This document shows, one piece after another, positions 45,520 through 58,539 of a stretch of 64,000 bases of DNA. A program made the position numbers and the translations under genes. The number at the start of each line of letters is the position of its first letter. Position 1 is the first letter of the stretch. The notes under the pieces are model-generated. The model was not told the origin of the DNA, made no database searches, and saw only the letters and a program-made list of their open reading frames with translations. The stretch is from Ananas comosus (Eukaryota > Streptophyta > Magnoliopsida > Poales > Bromeliaceae): positions 13,622,238 to 13,686,237 of the forward strand of contig NC_033621.1 in assembly GCF_001540865.1 (NCBI RefSeq), given 5' to 3'.

Positions 45520-47877
45520 GATGAAGAAGAAAAATAAAGAGATTTCTTGGGCCGTTTGATGAGCCGATCGAGCCTCCTCGCGCGTTGGATTTTTCCTACA
45601 CTTCGATTGCGAGGTAGTATTTTATTATTATAATTTTAAATAGGATTTTTTGGTGGATTCTTCAGATTGGATCTTAGGAGATGTGTTTTGGATGGATTTT
45701 CATTGAAATTGAAGTTTAGAAATCGATTTCTATGTAATTTAGGAGCCGACTTTGTGAGCGTTTCGTCGAGAGATTTTTCCGTGACTTCCGGAGTGTTGTG
45801 GCTGCCACATGGATTGGGTGGAGGCAGCGGAACATCTTTCCACTTCGACGATCATCCTTTTCGTTGAATTCGCACGCTAGGTCGGTTCCGAGTAGCCGAA
45901 AACGGCGAACTTCCTCTTTTGTCTATTTGTAGCCATATGGATGTGTATATAATTTATATGTTGATAGAGAGAGATGATAGCATAAAATTGATGTATCTAG
46001 GATCTCCAGATGATGTTAAACTAGTTTAATTAAAGGATTCACCATGATGGTTTTCTTGAGAATCAAGAAATCTAGGATTAGGATTTGGGGCTTTTGTCCC
46101 TATGAGATTTGGAACCAAATTGACTCTGTAAATCTCTAATTGAAGGATAAATCGACGCGGGGAACAACTTCGTTTTGGATTACGATGAGGTTACGACGTC
46201 CAATTGGGAGATTTTGCCATTTTTCATTTGTTAGGCTTGGATCGAGCCGAATCGGCGACGATAAATCGCGAGGCTTGATTTCTCACTTCTAAACATCGAC
46301 ACGAGGTTGATGGTGCTATTCGAAATGGTTGGATTTCTTTCTATATCTATGTTGCCATTATTGATCATATGTGTATATATATATGTAGAAATCATGCATT
46401 GTAGGGTTTATTGTGTTTGTACTTTAAATTTTTCTTGCATGCTTCTTAAAGTAGGATTGGTTAAATTGGGTTGAAAACTCGGTACTTGGATGCATAAGGA
46501 TTGGGTTAGTGGAAATTGAAAATCCTATAAATGCAATGAACTAGAATGTGAACTTAGAAAACATTGTGGAACATTGGTGGCATCTTGACTAGTTGTTGGA
46601 ACATAGAAAACAAAGTGAAATACTAGGTGTCATTGTGAGTCTAAATATGAACCTAGTGTGGAAATATGGATTGGGTATCCTATTGTGCAAGTAGAAAATA
46701 TGAACATTGTGTGTCATGAGTGTATATATGGTTTGTTGCCGTAGTTGCACAGGATTTAAGATGAGCATCCGAGGGATTGAAATAGATCCTCTGGACCATG
46801 CTAGGGATTGATAGATCCTCGTATGTTGTTACCCTGGTTAGTAGGGTGTCCTCAAGATGAGAGGACTGGATCGCACTCACATTGTCTGTTCGGCTTGTTG
46901 GTATTCGCGCCACCACAAACAGTGAGCTCCGGAGTAGTCACACATGGGTTAAAGTATCTAGTCAGCAAACGACTCTAGATTGGTGATAGTCCCCGTGGGT
47001 CCTAGTATTGTGAGTTTGGGCTTGACTTTGCGTGAGCCAGATGATTGGGTCATGAGGTAAAAGAAAAGGTCAGTTGAGCATAGTAGATCATGTCTTTGAG
47101 CATAGTAGCATCACATGACAAGTGACGAGTCGATTGTACCTCCTCTGCGGACAGTCTAGGTTGGGTTGAGCGGTCATCTCCCCAATAGACGATTTAGAGG
47201 AGAGAGTTTGGGCTTGACTTCGTGTGAACCGGTATGATTGGGTAAAAGGTAAAAATGGTAAGCATCTTGAGCATAATAATATTCTTGTTTACCTAGCTTC
47301 ATTGCAAAGACATAGTAGTGATTATTCCAATTTATGCATAGTGTAGTTATTGTACTACTTTACTATTCGTTTATCTACTTATATTTTGATAGACCTAGTG
47401 GAAAAATCGGTGAGGTCGGCGGCCGAACCCACTAGAAATTTCTTTTAGTTCTCACCCCCCATTTTTGCAGAACCAACTATTAACAGAGCGGCACCGGACC
47501 AAGATGTGGGCGTTGCGCCCTAGATAGCAGGGTCACCCAATTTAGGTCACCCATGTACGAGCAAAAGACTGTAAATGTATTTGAAAAGGCAAATGTATTT
47601 AAAAGCGAAGTTGTATTCGAGGAGAAATTCATGTATTATAAAGTGGAAAAATATATGTAAATTGTGAATATCCAATGTTGTAATCAATGTACCTGTTTGG
47701 TTGAGCCTTGGACGGACAGGGGAAGCTCTGTCCGTTCGGCCCTGTCCGTTCTGCGATCTGTACGCGTGTCCGGACCGACCAAAGTGACGATCACGGGGCG
47801 TGACAACTACTATAAAAAACGATGCCACATAACCACTTTAATTTCCCAATCCACTCAACCCCAACAACAACATCTAC

Positions 47878-49099
47878 ATGGCTCGCCTCCCACCAATAAT
47901 TAAAAGATTACTACTAATAACGCCCCTACTAACCCTATCATCTACCGTACACGTGTCATCATCCCCGCCGTCGGATTCCGCCACCTACATCGTCCACATG
48001 GACCCATCCTTGATGCCGCTCGCGTTCTCCAGCCCGCGCGTTTGGTACCGCGCCGCGGTGGCCGCCGACGCCAACGCGCTTCGTCCCGACTCCTCGGCGG
48101 CGCCCCGGAGATCGTCTACGCGTACAAGAGCGCGATCAACGGCTTCGCGGCGCGGCTCTCCTCCGCGCAGCTCGCGAGGCTCAGGGAATAGCACGGGTTC
48201 GTGTGGTGCCACCCCGACACGATTATTCGGCCCGACACGACCCACACCCCCAATTTCCTCGGCCTCTCCCCCGATCTCGGGCTCTGGCCCGCGTCCAACT
48301 ACGGCGACGGCGTAATCATCGGCGTCGTCGACAGTGGGATCTGGCCCGAGAGCGCGAGCTTCTCCGACCGCGTCCTCGACCTCGACCCAGCGCTGCCGCG
48401 CTGGAGCGGCGTTTACAAGCGCGGCACCGCGTTCGCTCCTTCCCTGTGCAATCGCAAGCTCATCGATGCGCGTGGCTTCAACCGCGGCCTCCTCTCCCAC
48501 AACCCAAACCTGACCATCGCTGTCAACTCGCCGCGCAACACTGACGGCCACGCACGCACATCGCGTCCACCGCCGCGGGGACGCGCGTCGTCGCCGCGCC
48601 CTTCTTCGGCTATGACGGCGTCCCTGCCGCGAGGGCCCGCGGCGCGGGGCCGCGGGTGTGCATCGCCGCCTACAAAGTGCTGTGGGCCGAGGGCGCATAC
48701 GCCTCGGACGTGATCGTGGGGATCGATGCCGCCGTATCGGACGGCACGGACGTGATCTCGCTCTCCCTCGGGATCAGCGGCGCCGCCCTCTACGACGACC
48801 CTGTCGCCATCACCGCGCTCGCCGCCGTCGAGCGCGGCGTCTTCGTTTCTGCCTCCGCCGGGAACGAGGGCCCCGTCCTAGGGTTCGTCCACAACGGCAC
48901 CCTACACTTCGCGTGGCCCGTCCGCGAGCAGCCCGCACGTCCTGAAGCCCGACGTCGTCACGCCGGGCACGCAGATTCTCGCCACCTGGGCTGAGAACTC
49001 GACTGTCGGCACAGTTGGCTCGCTGGAGCTGTACAACAAGTTTAACATTATTTTCGAGACGTCGATGGCGTGCCCGCACGCCTCCGGCGTGGCTGCTCT
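47878..49099 (+). pseudogene. SBT pseudogene, internally deleted and truncated
   Basis: Homologous to the intronless SBT at 14232, with the same start MARLPP. Lesions in order: a net 7-base loss after DSSAA (about 48103), an in-frame TAG at 48189-48191 (LRE*HGF), a one-base loss in DGHA (about 48549) beside the catalytic His motif, and a deletion of about 440 bp at 48902 that fuses HNGT (residue ~352) to YTSRGPS (residue ~503), removing most of the PA domain. The copy then stops at the N at 49100, just after [12 protein letters not shown]. The noisy copy at 58540 shares the deletion junction. Its promoter is split by an insertion. Not functional. Confidence 0.9.
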
Positions 49100-49100
49100 N

Positions 49101-50781
49101 ATTCGAATCCTATATTTTGTCTCTAACTCAAATAAATCTAAAATTTGAGATAATTATTGAATTTGGCTGTAAAACTTTACAAAACCAAGTTTGCATATCA
49201 CGTCACTTAAATCGTTTAAGTAAAACTTGCATCTTTTAACTTATTTTAGTTGAATTTGACAACTAAATCCAATAACTATTCCATATTTTTGGGCTCATTT
49301 GCCACAGAGACAAAGCATAAGATGAAAATTGATGCAATTTTTAACACAGAACACTAATTAAGATTTTGGCCAAAGTGTAAGGTGAGTTTTGTAATCAAAC
49401 TTTTATTCTTTCAGAATTCTAGTTATGGATTATATTCCTCTATAATTGCAGTAGTGTAGCATTTTGGGAGGCACAGCAAGAAGGCGAACTAATTATTCTC
49501 GAACACAGCCGTGAGGGAGAGGTAGAGCTGCTATTTATTTAAACCCTTAGGTATTTTGGTCATATTTCCAGAAAATCTGTACTGAAACTGCGAAATCCAA
49601 AAAGAAAGCCAAAGTTTGCAAAAACGCAAAACCAAATTATTTATATGCAAAATGTCCTATCAAATCTATCTCTTTACAGCTCAACAGTGTGCATATTTAT
49701 CTTTACAGGTTCACTGTCGTTAGTTGACTATTAAATTTTCACCGTTTAGACCGGTATGCAAACTTACAAATTTTGCTTTTGTAAAAACTTTTTAAGAATT
49801 TAAAATTTATAGCTTATATGGAATGATATAAAAGTTAGAATCAAAAGTTAAAAATCATAAAAGTTATTTAATATAATTAAAAAGACACTTATTTAAGAGT
49901 AAAATGAATATTTTATTGAAGAATAATCAACTTTAACCAGTTAATTAACTAACAAATATAAGGACATTTTTACAAACTATACAACTTTGGAGGAATATAA
50001 ACGGTAACTTCAGGTCGGGTCGGGTCCGAGTCTGGTATGGATAGTGACTACCCGTATACTATTCGTTCAAGACCAAATACGGGTCGAGTCTAAATCGGGT
50101 ACAGGTACCCATATACATATTTTTTTTATAGGCTTTATTAAATAATCTGTGGACAAACTATAAATCATCCCCTATAAAAAAGTCGCATTCTAATAAATTG
50201 TACCCGGTCCAATAAAATTTATTCAAAAGAAAAATAAAATATCTCAATACATGGGTCCAAAATATATATACCTACCATATGGTAATATGAACCATCTATA
50301 TCTATATCTATAAATCTATAAATCTATATGAAGCCACAATATTTTTTGCCACATGGCATGATACCTTTCACTCTCCACTCCTCTAATTACATGTAAGGTG
50401 CAACATTTAATTATATGCACTATATTAATATTCTATGAATGAGTGGACTTTATAATTTTAATCAACTCCTTTCTTCATTAATCTTCCACCCCGTCTCTTT
50501 TGTAACTCTTTTACATGTACCATAAAATTTATTTTACCACGTAGCATGTTATCCTTCATTCTCATAACCTAATTTTAAATCAAACCACCTTCTCCTCTTC
50601 TCAACGCCCAACCCTTTACCTCCCCACTCATCTAATTACATGTAAGATGCAACAATTAATTATATGCACCATATTAATATTTTATCAATGAGTGGATTTT
50701 AGTTATAATTTATTTTTTTAATAGTTAAATTTAGTCATGCTAATTGGCTGTACATAACATGGTGTAGTTTTCTATATATCA
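49101..50781. other. Repeat-rich spacer
   Basis: 49101-49350 continues the segment paralogous to 22856-23105. Beyond it: a GGGTCGGGTCCGAGTC low-complexity patch (50010-50110), and two direct copies of about 75 bp containing CTAATTACATGTAAG and ATATGCACYATATTAATATT (about 50390-50470 and 50632-50710). No gene. Confidence 0.55.
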
Positions 50782-51285
50782 ATAATCCGTAAATATAAAT
50801 TTTATTAAAATTTTTAAATTTTGCTTATATTATCTACCCGCTGCATCGCACGAATCTCTACACTAGTGCATATAATACCACAATATATATGGGACTAAAA
50901 CACATGCACCTGTTGGCTTAAATAGGCTAGCATTCTGTCCTGTGGCGGGAGACCATGTTACGTCAAGTCATGTTCGAAATGGCGTGAGGCTCGATGGGCT
51001 GAGTCATGTTCGAAGTGGCATGAGACTGGTTGGGCCGAGTTTCAATCGAGACCCGTGGGCGTTGTATCTATATGTTTTAAGTGAATTGGTTGTGTGTATT
51101 TCTAATAGCTCAAGCTTTTGGGATTAATGGTAAGCGTCAACGATCCGACAAGTGGTATCGAACCAGAGGTCACGGGTTCGATTTCCGCATGCTGCAAATG
51201 TGTGCAGGTGCTGGAAGGGGGATTGTTGGCTTTAAATAGGCCAGCATCCTATCCTATGGCGGGAGGCCATATTGCGTCGAGTCAT
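50782..51285 (+). repeat. Second copy of 29547-30050 with truncated TRIM
   Basis: No difference from 29547-30050 was seen over 504 bp. It contains a Helitron-like end, the GCACC flank, the first TRIM LTR (50911-51150), the interior, and the first 62 bp of the second LTR (51224-51285). It then jumps to sequence resembling the TRIM-free target site. Identity this exact, starting right at an N in the other copy, suggests one locus assembled twice. Confidence 0.85.
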
Positions 51286-52030
51286 TGGTCCAAAATATAT
51301 GCATCTACTATTATTGTTTAGTTAAAATGCATGCATGAAACATTACGATGAAAAAGTAAATTTCAAGTTTTTTAATTTTCATGAGTGAACAATAACATAA
51401 TAGTCAAAATAACCAATAAAATAGTTATCAAAATTTTTCTCTTTGTCAATCGATTCTTTTTTGCAAGATTTCCAGCAACAAAAATGTTAAACCTATCAAA
51501 TAAACTCTTAGATGGAAATGAACCAAAAAATTAAAGAGTAAAAAAATAAGATAAATAGATAAAAAGTCTGCAGGGTTATGATTCAACTAGAAAATCTTAA
51601 AGACTCCTTAGCTAATAATCTATAAAATGATGGCCCCCTCAATTCAAAGTCAAATCCTTTAGTTAACTATAAGAAAATAATTCACGCCGAAGTCCGTCGG
51701 GTCCGAGTCCGAGTCCAGAAACTAGAAACTATCGAAACCTATCCATTTAAAATTGGGTCGAAGATATCGAATCATAAATCAAGTATGGGTATAAATAACA
51801 CGACCCATATCCGAAACTAACGGTAATTTTTTTTATCCATATATTCATCGTCATCTTTTCGGGTTCTTCGATCCGTATAGGGTCTGGATCGGATATTTAT
51901 ATCTGATAATTTGACAGCTTTTTTTCCACCCCTCTTTTTTCTTTAGAGCGTATCGCCGGGGCCCAAACCTTTTAACTTTATAGCATTTGTGGGCCGGCCA
52001 CCTAATTTCAATGGGTAAGCCTACTGTGGA
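51286..52030. repeat. Diverged and then noisy copy of 30233-30965
   Basis: 51286-51510 matches 30190-30450 with substitutions and lacks the TRIM. From about 51510 the copy degrades into frequent small insertions and deletions relative to 30440-30965, including broken GGGTCCGAGTCCGAGTCC motifs. This looks like uncorrected read sequence. Clean sequence resumes near 52030. Confidence 0.65.
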
Positions 52031-52113
52031 GCGCAATTTTGGCCCCAAAATGTATTAGAACAAAAGAGTTTGGGCGAAAAGAATAATATATATATATAAA
52101 TTATATATATATA

Positions 52114-52345
52114 TAGTCTGGCACTATACTATCAATACACCAACACTTGGTGCACCCAGTTTCCGCCGTTAGATCCACCCTTTGATCATTTCACACCATT
52201 AGATCATACTATTCAATCACCCCACGCGTACTCAACCCTAAGGACCATCAAACCTAACACACAACATTCTCTCATCACAATGGCCGAAAACCATTGGTAG
52301 CACACAAGATTTGTGCTATTAATAAGCATAATAGCCTAGTCATAA
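52114..52345. mobile_element. MITE, family shared with 11588-11810
   Basis: Left end CTGGCACTATACTATCAATA. The right end read on the other strand is CTAGGCTATTATGCTTATTAATA. The internal CCGCCGTTAGATCCACCC matches the reverse complement of the 11.6 kb copy. Flanked by TA-rich microsatellites, as is the other copy. Confidence 0.6.
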
Positions 52346-52472
52346 TATAATATATAATAAATATATATATATATATGCCCAGTTATAGTTGATCCAGTAA
52401 GAAACAGTACAGTGTAATATGCATAGACATGTCAAAATAAATTAAATTGTAGTATCATCATTTATATGGCCA

Positions 52473-54690
52473 ATTGCATAAAAAATCAATTATTTTGGGC
52501 TTTTTTGCAAAACCGGCCACCTTTGTTTTGCAAATTCGTCCAATTTTTCAAGCAAACTGAACCAAAATAAATACCCTTACTTTTCTCTTTCCTCTTCTCT
52601 CTCATTTCGTTTCTCTCGTCTTTTTTTTCTCCAGCCGGCAAGCGAGGCGAAACGTGTCCTCACCCCCCCTCACCCGCCACCTCGCCTCTTACCTTCATTC
52701 TCTACCTCTGCCCTCCAACCTGCCCCGGGTCCCTTACCCCTCGGCGAGCGAATCAACGAGCCACGCCTCCACCCTTCCTCTCCAACACGCCGCAAGCCGC
52801 GGCACGACTTTTTTTTTTTTTTGGTTTTAATTTTCTTCTCCACTCTCTCTATCTACCGCCCGACGACGAGCCTCCTCCCTCCTCGTCCTCCCACAGCCCT
52901 TCTCTCATCCTTCCCTCTCCCCATTGTCTTGCCGCCCAGCCTCCGACGACGATGCATTTTTCGCCAGGACCGACGTCGACACCCGGGAGGTCACTGCACG
53001 CTCTATCACGAGAATCGACGGGCGTCCTTAACGGTTCGTCGCCAGCGAACTCCGTGCTTTTGCAAGAGAAGTGACAAAAAGAAAATTATATAAACAAAAC
53101 AAATACAAAAATAAAAGATAAAAAATTATATAAAAAAAAGCGAGAACATGCAAATTGATTGTAACTGCATAAAAAAATATATAGTTCACCTATTTTAATT
53201 AAACCGCGCACTTTAAAGATGAAAACTAACACTCGTGTAAACGATAAAGTACACTCTTGAGAAATAGTTTACACAGTTCTCTTCTATAATTACACACCTT
53301 TCACATTAAACTGTGCATCCATTAAAGATGAAAGTTACAGTCGGCTTTAGAGACAAAAGTGCAGCGTTGTCTCCTCTTGGTTGCAGGCATTTATTCCTTG
53401 TTCACGAGCACTGTTTTTTATCTTAAACTGAACCACCCTTTTAAGAGAATATTTATACTGTTCTCCGCTCTTGTTTGCACTTTTCTGTTAAATAGAAAAT
53501 AGTGCATACAAACGAGAAACAGTAAGCAAGAAAAAAACACTAGGCACTTGTATTCAAAAGAGATAATACTTACTCTTTCTCCTTTGTTGCAACCATTTTC
53601 TGTGAACACAATAGGAGTAAAATAGTGGCAACAAGAGGAAAACGCACTGTTTTATAGATATAACTACTGTTTCTTCTCTTGTGACACTGTTTCTCCTCTT
53701 GTTTGGCACCATTACTGTGTAAACAAAGGAGAAATAGTGCAACAAAAGAAAACATATAAATAAGGATAACGCACCCTTTAAAGATAATTTATATTGTTTC
53801 TACCTCTGTTGCACCTGGTTTTACTCTTGTTGCATCTCATTTCCTCGGTAAATAAGAGAGAAATAGTGCAATAACAGGAAGAAAACCAATGCAACAAAGT
53901 AGAGAAACAGTAAAATATCACTAAAAGTCCTGTAGTTAAAAGATAAAAATATATCAATCCGTTCAAAGAGTATAATTTTATTAAGCTCACAGTTTACATC
54001 TTAAATATGCAAACTTATAATTTTCTTTTTAAATAACGATGTAATTCCATCATCAGCTCTTTTTATATAATTTTTTATCATTTATTTTTTTTCTGGTTTT
54101 TTCTATAATTTTTTTGTCACCTTCTCTTCCAACAGCTACGTGACCGTGACATGCGCGGTGCTGACGCTGCAAAGACCCCTCCGCTCGCAATCTTGTAGCC
54201 CGCAGTGACGCTCTACGTGTCTGACGCTCGCGCCTGCGAAGATAAATCGCGTCGAGCCGCAGAAAATGACGGATGACAGGAGAGATAGAAGGCGGAAGAA
54301 GGGCGAAGCGTGCATCGCGGAGAACGTGAAAATCGAGAAGAAAAAAAAAAAAGCAAAAAAAAAATTTCGCGGCGGCGGGCGTTAACCCGGTCGAGGCGAG
54401 GAATGGGGGTGCCATGGACGAGGGTCAAGCGAGCGAGCATGTAGGATGAGAGGCGAACGGACCGTTCTCTGCCTTCGACCCGCTCCGCCTCTGCTCCGCC
54501 TCCGTCTAACCGGCAAAAAAAAAAAGAAACGAGAGAACGAAGGGAAGAAACGAAGAGAAAAATAAAAAAGATATTTGGTCAGTTGCTAAAAAAGTGACCA
54601 CATCTGTTAAAAACGAAAAGGTGCCAGACCGTTTATGCAAAAGCCAAAATAAGTAATTTTTTATCGAAATTTGCCTTTATTTGCATAACA
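52473..54690. mobile_element. 2.2 kb element with long, diverged terminal inverted repeats
   Basis: The left arm has AATTATTTTGGGCTTTTTTGC, then GCCACCTTTGTTTTGC, then TTCTCTCATTTCGTTTCTC and CCGGCAAGCG. The right arm has the inverted equivalents in mirrored order (GCCGGTTAGACGG, TCGTTCTCTCGTTTCTTT, GGCACCTTTTCG and TTACTTATTTTGGCTTTTGC read inward). The arms are about 150-200 bp and imperfect. The interior holds repeated GTTTCTCCTCTTGTTGCAC-like motifs (53160-54000) and GC-rich segments on each side. No transposase frame was recognised. Long inverted ends fit a Mutator-like or fold-back element. Ends are approximate. Confidence 0.55.
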
Positions 54691-54789
54691 CACTTTCCCA
54701 TAATTTTGACTAGACATTGATTACGTGCTAGGTGGCTTACCTTTATATAACATAGCTTAGGCCGGATTTATGGCACAATTTTTTGAAAA

Positions 54790-57700
54790 AAAAATAAAAA
54801 CTTCAGTGGAAGCTCTCCCAGTAATCCATTGAGAACCTCCCGATCGCGAGCCACCGAGTATATTTTTCTCTATCAAAATATTAAATCCTACCCCTCTTAA
54901 GTCTTATAATTTCTTTTAGGATCTTTAAATCATTACAAAGCAGCCACGAAGACATGAATTTTGGATATTAATAAAACTGTGACACGCTGACAGCTAACTG
55001 GGAAAGCTCTTAACCAAGTTATTATCCTACGAATTTGTTCTCTTCTCCTTATCCGAGCCTTTCCTTAATCTTATTACTTATTGGTTGCTCGTGACTACAT
55101 TTATAATATATTAATCAGATAATAATTATGATCTAAAATAAATAAACTTATAGTTATGAATACACAGGCACGAATCTTGAATTTGTAATACAATGCAGAA
55201 ATATTTTCACTTATTCAGTTTAAACTTAATCAGAAAGATCATTATACTTGTCTAGAAGCTTTTGTAACAGTTTACGCGCAAGCAAAGTAAATTATTCATC
55301 CACAAGATGGTCCGCATTAAAGGACATAACAATAGTCACACGGACAAAAACCTCCATAAGAATTAATTACTCTCTCTCTTCTCTCCCGTCATCTCTCTCT
55401 CTTCTCCTAACGCACAAAAGCCCACACAAAAGATAAACCCCACATTTTTCGCTGCCTTTTGGCACCTTAAAAAGCCGCAACAACTGACAAACTTAGTCCA
55501 TGTTATTGCCCACCAAATTATACTTCTCAAATTCATATGCCATACATACTTCTACTTGCTACTGATATGTACATCGAATTTTCAATATAAAAAGTATATA
55601 ATAAAAATTAATATGAGATACTTTCATTATTGGATTTAAAAAAATAAAATAAGAGTCCAAAATAACTGTACTGAAATTGACATAAGAATATATTATTTTA
55701 TAATTTTCTAAAGAAATGAGACGATATTATCAGCTAGAAAAAATTCACAGTATTAAAAATAGAAAATTTTAGAAATATATCCCGAATATTTTTTCTGATA
55801 CTAGATTTAAAGTTTCATATCATTCGATACTCAAAAGTGAAAAACAAAAACCTAATAGCACTCTAATAAGATATATTCGTAATCTCCGTGACCAAAAATG
55901 GTTTCAAAACTAAAAAATTAAGATGCACATTCTTTGATTAATTTTTTAACTAAGCCTGAACTGTCAAATTCACGAAACGGACATTCACAATAGTTACCAT
56001 GAAAAGTATCAAAATTTGAATTGACTAAAAGTTTTTATCCTTAATTTCTTAGTGACACTCGGCAACTTGTACATTGCTGTGATTTCCATGCTTATGATTC
56101 CACTAAAGGCTCAGGAACCTCTGAAGCCCTCCCCACCTGAACTATATGCAACACGAGAGAAAGGAGAAGGAAACAGAAAGGGAAAAGAGAAGAAGAAGAA
56201 AATAAAGAATTTTCTTGGCCGTGAACCGAGCCGATCGAGCTCCTCGGCGTTGGATTTTTACCTACACTTCGATGCGAGTATATTTATTATTATAAATTAA
56301 ATAGGATTTTTGGTGGATTCCTTCAGATTGATTCTTAAATGTGTTTGATGTGATTTTCATTGAATTGAAGTTTAGAAATCGATTCTATTAATTAGGAGCC
56401 GACTGGGCGCGTCGAGAATTTCCCGTGCACTTCCGGGTGTTTGTGGCTGCAATTAGAATTGGTGTAGCAGCGGAACCATCTTTCACCACTTCGAGACGAT
56501 CGATCCTTTTCGTGAATTCGCACGACTAGGATGGTTCTGATAGCAAAACGGCGAAACTTTCTCTTTTTCTATTTGTAGCCATATGGAATGTGTAATACTA
56601 ATTTATATGATTGAATAGAGAGAATAAATAGCATAAAAATTGATGTACTAGGACTCCAGATGATGTTAAACTATTTAATTAAAGATCACCATGAAGTTTT
56701 CTTGAAACAAACAAATCCTAAGGATTCGGAATTTGGGCCTTTTTCCCCCCCCCCCCCCTATCGAAATTTGAGAAACCAAATGACTCGTATCTCAATTAGA
56801 TAAACGACGCGGGAACAACTTCGTTTTGGATTAAACGATGATACGTAACGTCCAATGGAGAATTTTCTGACCATTTTTCCATTGTTAGACTTGGACGAGC
56901 CGAATCGCGACAGATAAACAATCGCGAGCGATTTCTCACTTCTAAACATCTGAACACGATGTGATGTGCTAATTCGATAAATGGGTGGATTATCTTCTAA
57001 TATCTAACTTTTCCATTATTGTCATACTTTAACTATAATGTGAAAATCATCATTTGGGGTTTATTTTGTACTTTAAATTTCCTTGCATGTCTCCTCAAAT
57101 AGGATGGCTAAATTCGTTGAAAACTCGTTACCGTTGGACTGCATAAGTTGGTATGGAAATGAAAATCCTATAAAATGCAATAAACTAGAATGTGAACTTT
57201 GAAACATTGTGAACATGTGGCATCCTTGACTATGTTTTTAGAAACATTAGAAAACAAATTGAAAATACTAGGTTCAATTGTGATTCAAATATAACCTAGT
57301 GTGAAACATGGGATTGATCCTATTATGCAATAGAAAATACTAACATTGTTGCATCGATGTATATATATTTGTGCGTAGTTGCACAGTATTTAAGATTAGC
57401 ATGTCGAGGATTGAATTAGATCCAAAACTGAACCCATGCTAGGGATTGATAATCCTTCGTATGTTTGTTACCGCCTGGTAGTAGGGTGTCCTCAAGATAG
57501 AGAGGACATCGCAACATCGACATTGTTGTCCCTGTGGTATTCGCGCCACCACAAACAGTGAACTCCGGAAGTAGTCACACATGGTTAAATAGCTAGTCAG
57601 CAAACGACCTAATAGTGAATCCCCATGTGGCTCCTAGATATTGTGATTTGCTTGACTTGCTCGAGCACAGATGATTGGTCATGACGGTAAATAAAAAGGT

Positions 57701-58530
57701 CAGTTGAGCACAGTAGATACATCGTCTTGACATAGTTAGCATCACATGAAATGACTAGTCGATTGACCTCACCTCTGCACCAGTCAGGATTGCGCTTAGC
57801 CGGTCATCCTTCCCATATAACGATTAAGAAAAAGTATTGACGCTTGACTCATCGTGTGAACCGTATCGAAATCTGGTTAAAAGGTAAAAATGGTCAAGCA
57901 TTACATAATTACATATTCCTTGTTACAGCTACTTCATTGCAAAACAGTAGTGATTATTGCCCACAGTTATGCATAGTGTAGTTATTGTAACTACTTTACC
58001 TATTCGTTATTCTAACTTATAATTATTATAGCCTAATGAGAAAAATCTTGAGGTCGCGGCCGAACCCATAGAAATTATTCTTTTTATATTCTCACCCCTA
58101 TTCCTTGCAAACCACGACTATTAACAGAGCGCAACCCGGACAAGAGTGGGTCGTTGCGCCCCTAAGATAGCAGGGTAAACCAAATTTAGGTCACCCATGT
58201 ACGAGCAAAAAAGAAAATGAAATGTCATTTGAAAGCAAATGTATTTAAAAGCGAAGTTGCATCGAGCCAAAAATCATATAATGAAAGTGGAAAAATATAA
58301 ATGTAAATGTGAATACCCAATGCTGTAACAATCTGCCTGTTTGTTGAGCCTTGACGGACAGGGGAGCTCTTTCCGTTCGGCCCTGTCCGTTCTGGCGATC
58401 TGTACTCGAGTAGTCCAGACTGAGCCAAGAGTGACGATCACCGGGGGCGTAGAAAGCAACTACTATAAAAACATGCCAACAACTAACCACTTTAATCTCA
58501 ATCCACCTCAAACCCCAACAACAAACATCT
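54790..58530 (+). repeat. Noisy copy of the SBT promoter region and LTR-derived insertion
   Basis: It follows 43223-44524 and then 45500-47877 block by block, but with an insertion or deletion every 10-20 bases: the CT tract at 55373 is broken, and the region has a C10 run at 56749. It contains the CT repeat, the promoter fragment, one copy of the ~2.9 kb insertion and its GGGGGCGTAG-type right end before the TATA region. The error style indicates uncorrected long-read sequence. No reading frame here should be taken as a gene. Confidence 0.75.
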
Positions 58531-58539
58531 ACATGCTCG

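Larger units (their letters stand above)
43886..47810 (+). mobile_element. Probable gypsy-type LTR-derived insertion in an SBT promoter
   Basis: Compared with the intact promoter at 14150, foreign DNA is inserted at the ACTACTATA sequence, and ACTACTATA-like sequence occurs again on the right at 47808. The right end reads ATCACGGGGCGTGACA, a common 3' LTR terminus of plant gypsy elements. No coding domains are present, so it is probably a solo LTR. The left ~0.9 kb includes an N (44525) and a second copy of the promoter/insert start (44813-45519). The noisy counterpart at 55570-58480 has only one copy and is about 2.9 kb. The small frames inside are not real genes. Confidence 0.55.

Noticed and set aside
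53418..53990. Short frames in the middle of the 52.5-54.7 kb element, considered as transposase remnants
   Set aside because: Low-complexity Tyr/Phe/Ser-rich translations of repeated GTTTCTCC motifs; no DDE-type motif seen.
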